NCBI GenBank assembly: GCA_025362535.1
Contig: JANYGE010000117.1
Span: forward strand, 1-7,837
Source of the DNA: Hyphomicrobiales bacterium
Lineage (GTDB): Bacteria; Pseudomonadota; Alphaproteobacteria; Rhizobiales; Aestuariivirgaceae
DNA: 7,837 bases
Direction of reading: 5' to 3'
In this document: one piece after another, positions 6,358 to 7,837 of the stretch
Numbering within the stretch: the stretch's first letter is position 1
Layout of the letters: every line of letters begins with the position of its first letter
Program-made: the position numbers and the translations under genes
The notes under the pieces: model-generated
What the model was told of the DNA's origin: nothing
The model's input: only the letters and a program-made list of their open reading frames with translations
Databases searched by the model: none

Positions 6358-7110
6358 ATGGCTGGCCATTCACAATATAAAAACATCATGTTCCGCAAGG
6401 GCAAACAGGATAAGCTGCGGTCAAAGATATTCTCCAAGCTGGCCCGCGAAATCACGGTGGCGGCCAAGGCTGGTGTTCCCGATCCAGCGGCAAATGCACG
6501 TTTGCGTTTGGCTATTCAAAACGCTCGTGCGGAGAATTTGCCGAAGGATAATATTGAGCGCGCTATCAAAAAAGCCTCGGGTGCAGATGAGGGTAACTTT
6601 GATAATGTGCGTTATGAAGGCTATGGCCCTGGCGGTGTGGCCATCATTGTGGAAGCGCTCACTGACAATCGCAACCGTACGGCTTCCAATGTGCGCTCCT
6701 CCTTTACCAAGCTTGGTGGGCATTTGGGTGAAACAAATTCAGTGTCTTTCATGTTCTCCCATGTGGGTGAAGTGACTTATCCACTCGCTAAAGCATCGGT
6801 GGATGCCATGATGGATGCGGCAATTGAAGCCGGGGCTGATGATGCCACGTCTGATGAGACATCACACGCCATCATCTGTGCCTTTGAAAATCTGAATGAT
6901 GTGGCCGCAGCACTCGCCACCAAATTTGGTGAAGCTCAAAGTGTTAAAATGATCTGGAAACCCAATGTGATGGCTCCTGTGGATTTTGAAAAAGCTGAAA
7001 CACTGATGAAGCTTATCGAGATGTTGGATGAAGATGATGACGTGCAAGTGGTGTTCAGCAATGTCGATATTCCTGATGACGTGATGGCAAAGCTTTATCC
7101 GGAAGAATGA
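6358..7110 (+). CDS. yebC: YebC/TACO1 family protein
   Basis: A 250-residue cytosolic YebC/TACO1 protein. The N-terminus [18 protein letters not shown] is the family signature (often MAGHSQFKNIMHRKG), with Tyr and Phe at two usually Phe/His positions. Other family motifs are [35 protein letters not shown] (seen across about residues 41-67), [22 protein letters not shown], and [14 protein letters not shown]. Long annotated as a transcriptional regulator, the family has more recently been linked to translation through polyproline stretches. ATG 6358 is clear: GGAG lies at 6349-6352, five bases away, and the signature starts there, although the frame is open from further upstream. It follows epmB by 72 bases without a terminator and its stop overlaps the ruvC start. 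Confidence 0.97.
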   Translation: MAGHSQYKNIMFRKGKQDKLRSKIFSKLAREITVAAKAGVPDPAANARLRLAIQNARAENLPKDNIERAIKKASGADEGNFDNVRYEGYGPGGVAIIVEALTDNRNRTASNVRSSFTKLGGHLGETNSVSFMFSHVGEVTYPLAKASVDAMMDAAIEAGADDATSDETSHAIICAFENLNDVAAALATKFGEAQSVKMIWKPNVMAPVDFEKAETLMKLIEMLDEDDDVQVVFSNVDIPDDVMAKLYPEE

Positions 7111-7616
7111 GTGTCATCCGCATCATCGGCATAGACCCCGGCTTACGTCACACCGGCTGGGGCATTATTGAAGCGGAAGGTTCCAGGCTATCTTATGTGG
7201 CCGATGGGGCTGTGCATTCGGTGACTGAAGATGATCTCGCCACCAGACTGTTACAAATTCACCAACAGATTCTAGCGGTGTTGGATGAGTTCAAACCCGA
7301 TGAGGCGGCGATTGAAGAAACCTTTGTGAACAAGGATGCGCGCGCCACTTTGAAGCTGGGGCAGGCGCGTGGTGTGGTGATGTTAGCGCCTAGCTTACGC
7401 AAAATTGGTGTGGCTGAATATTCCCCTAATGTGATCAAGAAAACTGTAGTGGGCAATGGCCATGCCGAGAAAGACCAAGTGAAACATATGGTCAAAATTT
7501 TGTTGCCGCGTGCTGTTTTGCAAACGGCAGACTCGGTTGATGCGCTGGCCATTGCCATTTGCCATGCGCAGCATCGTGGCTCCCGAAAGCTGCAAGAGAT
7601 TTTGGATCGTTCTTGA
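7107..7616 (+). CDS. ruvC: Crossover junction endodeoxyribonuclease RuvC
   Basis: This is the Holliday-junction resolvase. It cuts four-way DNA junctions symmetrically, normally together with the RuvAB branch-migration motor. At 169 residues it is of usual length (E. coli RuvC is 173). All four metal-binding acidic residues are present: D10 in [14 protein letters not shown]70 in AAIEETF, and D142 and D145 in [24 protein letters not shown] (about 75-89) is the typical conserved region. The start ATG overlaps the yebC stop as ATGA, so translation is coupled, and a GGAAG at 7101-7105 lies just ahead. ruvA and ruvB, which often follow, are not next: an AbrB-type antitoxin gene starts 43 bases after the stop. 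Confidence 0.97.
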   Translation: MSVIRIIGIDPGLRHTGWGIIEAEGSRLSYVADGAVHSVTEDDLATRLLQIHQQILAVLDEFKPDEAAIEETFVNKDARATLKLGQARGVVMLAPSLRKIGVAEYSPNVIKKTVVGNGHAEKDQVKHMVKILLPRAVLQTADSVDALAIAICHAQHRGSRKLQEILDRS

Positions 7617-7617
7617 C

Positions 7618-7645
7618 TTGTTCTCGGTTTTGCAATAAGTAATAC
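7618..7645 (+). promoter_or_regulatory. Weak candidate promoter for the AbrB-type antitoxin
   Basis: TTGTTC at 7618-7623 and TAATAC at 7640-7645 are 16 bases apart. Each matches the consensus at only about three positions. The -10 candidate coincides with the left arm of the inverted repeat, which is where an autoregulating antitoxin would block RNA polymerase. An alternative -35, TTGACT at 7613-7618, overlaps the ruvC stop but has no good -10 partner. Confidence 0.25.
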
Positions 7646-7658
7646 TGAGAGGTATTAC
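7639..7658. promoter_or_regulatory. Perfect inverted repeat, probable antitoxin operator with embedded RBS
   Basis: GTAATAC (7639-7645) and GTATTAC (7652-7658) are perfect reverse complements separated by six bases (TGAGAG). The right arm ends one base before the ATG of the AbrB-type gene. The spacer plus the first base of the right arm give GAGAGG, a Shine-Dalgarno-like sequence seven bases from the ATG. AbrB/VapB-type antitoxins are dimers that commonly bind palindromes in their own promoter, so this is a likely operator. In RNA the arms could also form a 7-bp hairpin displaying the ribosome binding site in its loop. Confidence 0.55.
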
Positions 7659-7659
7659 C

Positions 7660-7837
7660 ATGCGCGTGACCAGCAAAGGCCAAGTGACGATTCCAAAAGC
7701 GGTGCGCGATAAGCTCGGCATTGCGCCTGGCACTGATGTTGGCTTTTCGGAGGAGGGGGCTTTGATAGTTTTAAAACCAGATGAAGTTGTTGAAGGTGAA
7801 AGCCGTGGCGCTAAGTTGGCGCAGCAATTGATTGAAC
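7660..7837 (+). CDS. AbrB/MazE/SpoVT-type antitoxin (VapB-like), N-terminal part
   Basis: The frame opens at ATG 7660 and runs off the window after 59 codons. Residues 2-20 read RVTSKGQVTIPKAVRDKLG, the swapped-hairpin AbrB DNA-binding motif, followed by IAPGTDVGFSEEGALIVLKP. The later GESRGAKLAQQLIE resembles the tail of VapB antitoxins that pair with PIN-domain VapC toxins; a toxin gene is expected just beyond the edge but is not visible. The protein should bind DNA as a dimer and repress its own promoter, probably through the inverted repeat at 7639-7658. An orphan AbrB-type regulator is the alternative. The gene sits directly after ruvC on the same strand. Confidence 0.88.
   Translation, partial: MRVTSKGQVTIPKAVRDKLGIAPGTDVGFSEEGALIVLKPDEVVEGESRGAKLAQQLIE

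Noticed and set aside
6080..6775. 231-codon plus-strand frame spanning the end of epmB and the start of yebC
   Set aside because: It is an out-of-frame shadow of two genes with clear family signatures; the translation is Cys/Trp-rich with no domain.
1..7837. tRNA, rRNA, CRISPR array, insertion sequence or integrase
   Set aside because: Reading both strands I saw no clover-leaf-like element, no regularly spaced repeats, no transposase or integrase motifs and no terminal inverted repeats.

Overview
The window reads as an ordinary stretch of an alphaproteobacterial chromosome, most likely from the Hyphomicrobiales/Rhizobiales. Four things point there: yebC followed by ruvC with an ATGA overlap, a divergent ThiE-like gene coupled to a Sel1-repeat gene, a KamA/EpmB-type lysine aminomutase, and an AbrB/VapB-type antitoxin. 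Base composition looks close to half G+C, and the genes are tightly packed. I see no rRNA, tRNA, CRISPR array, insertion sequence or integrase. The assignment rests on recognised protein families and gene order, not on a database search.

Left part (1-1923, + strand): the C-terminal third of an MFS exporter resembling fosmidomycin-resistance protein Fsr; a ThiE-like protein that lacks several thiamine phosphate synthase signatures; and an exported Sel1-repeat protein. The ThiE-like stop codon overlaps the Sel1 start (TGATG). These three probably form one transcription unit.

Middle (1924-4787): a short AT-rich intergenic region with ATTGTA/TACAAT motifs, then a large soluble PAS-PAS-PAS-GGDEF-EAL protein. 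Both catalytic domains look intact, so it should make or degrade cyclic-di-GMP under PAS control. Its start is uncertain. The best candidate, ATG 2112, overlaps by ATGA the stop of a possible 28-codon upstream ORF. A perfect 10-bp hairpin with a GTAA loop lies between this gene and the convergent small gene.

Right part (4787-7837): an unrecognised 90-residue protein on the minus strand with a good ribosome binding site; a probable divergent promoter region whose two -10 candidates share a TATA; then, on the plus strand, a radical-SAM lysine 2,3-aminomutase (EpmB/KamA), YebC and RuvC. EpmB (through modification of EF-P) and YebC have both been tied to relief of ribosome stalling at polyproline, so their adjacency is functionally suggestive. 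After ruvC, where ruvA and ruvB would often follow, there is instead the start of an AbrB/VapB-type antitoxin. It is preceded by a perfect 7-bp inverted repeat whose spacer holds the Shine-Dalgarno sequence. The antitoxin is cut by the window edge.

I did not find a convincing new multi-gene system. The best leads are the EpmB-YebC pairing, the operator/ribosome-binding-site arrangement at the antitoxin, the small unknown protein and its leader, and the degenerate ThiE-like protein.
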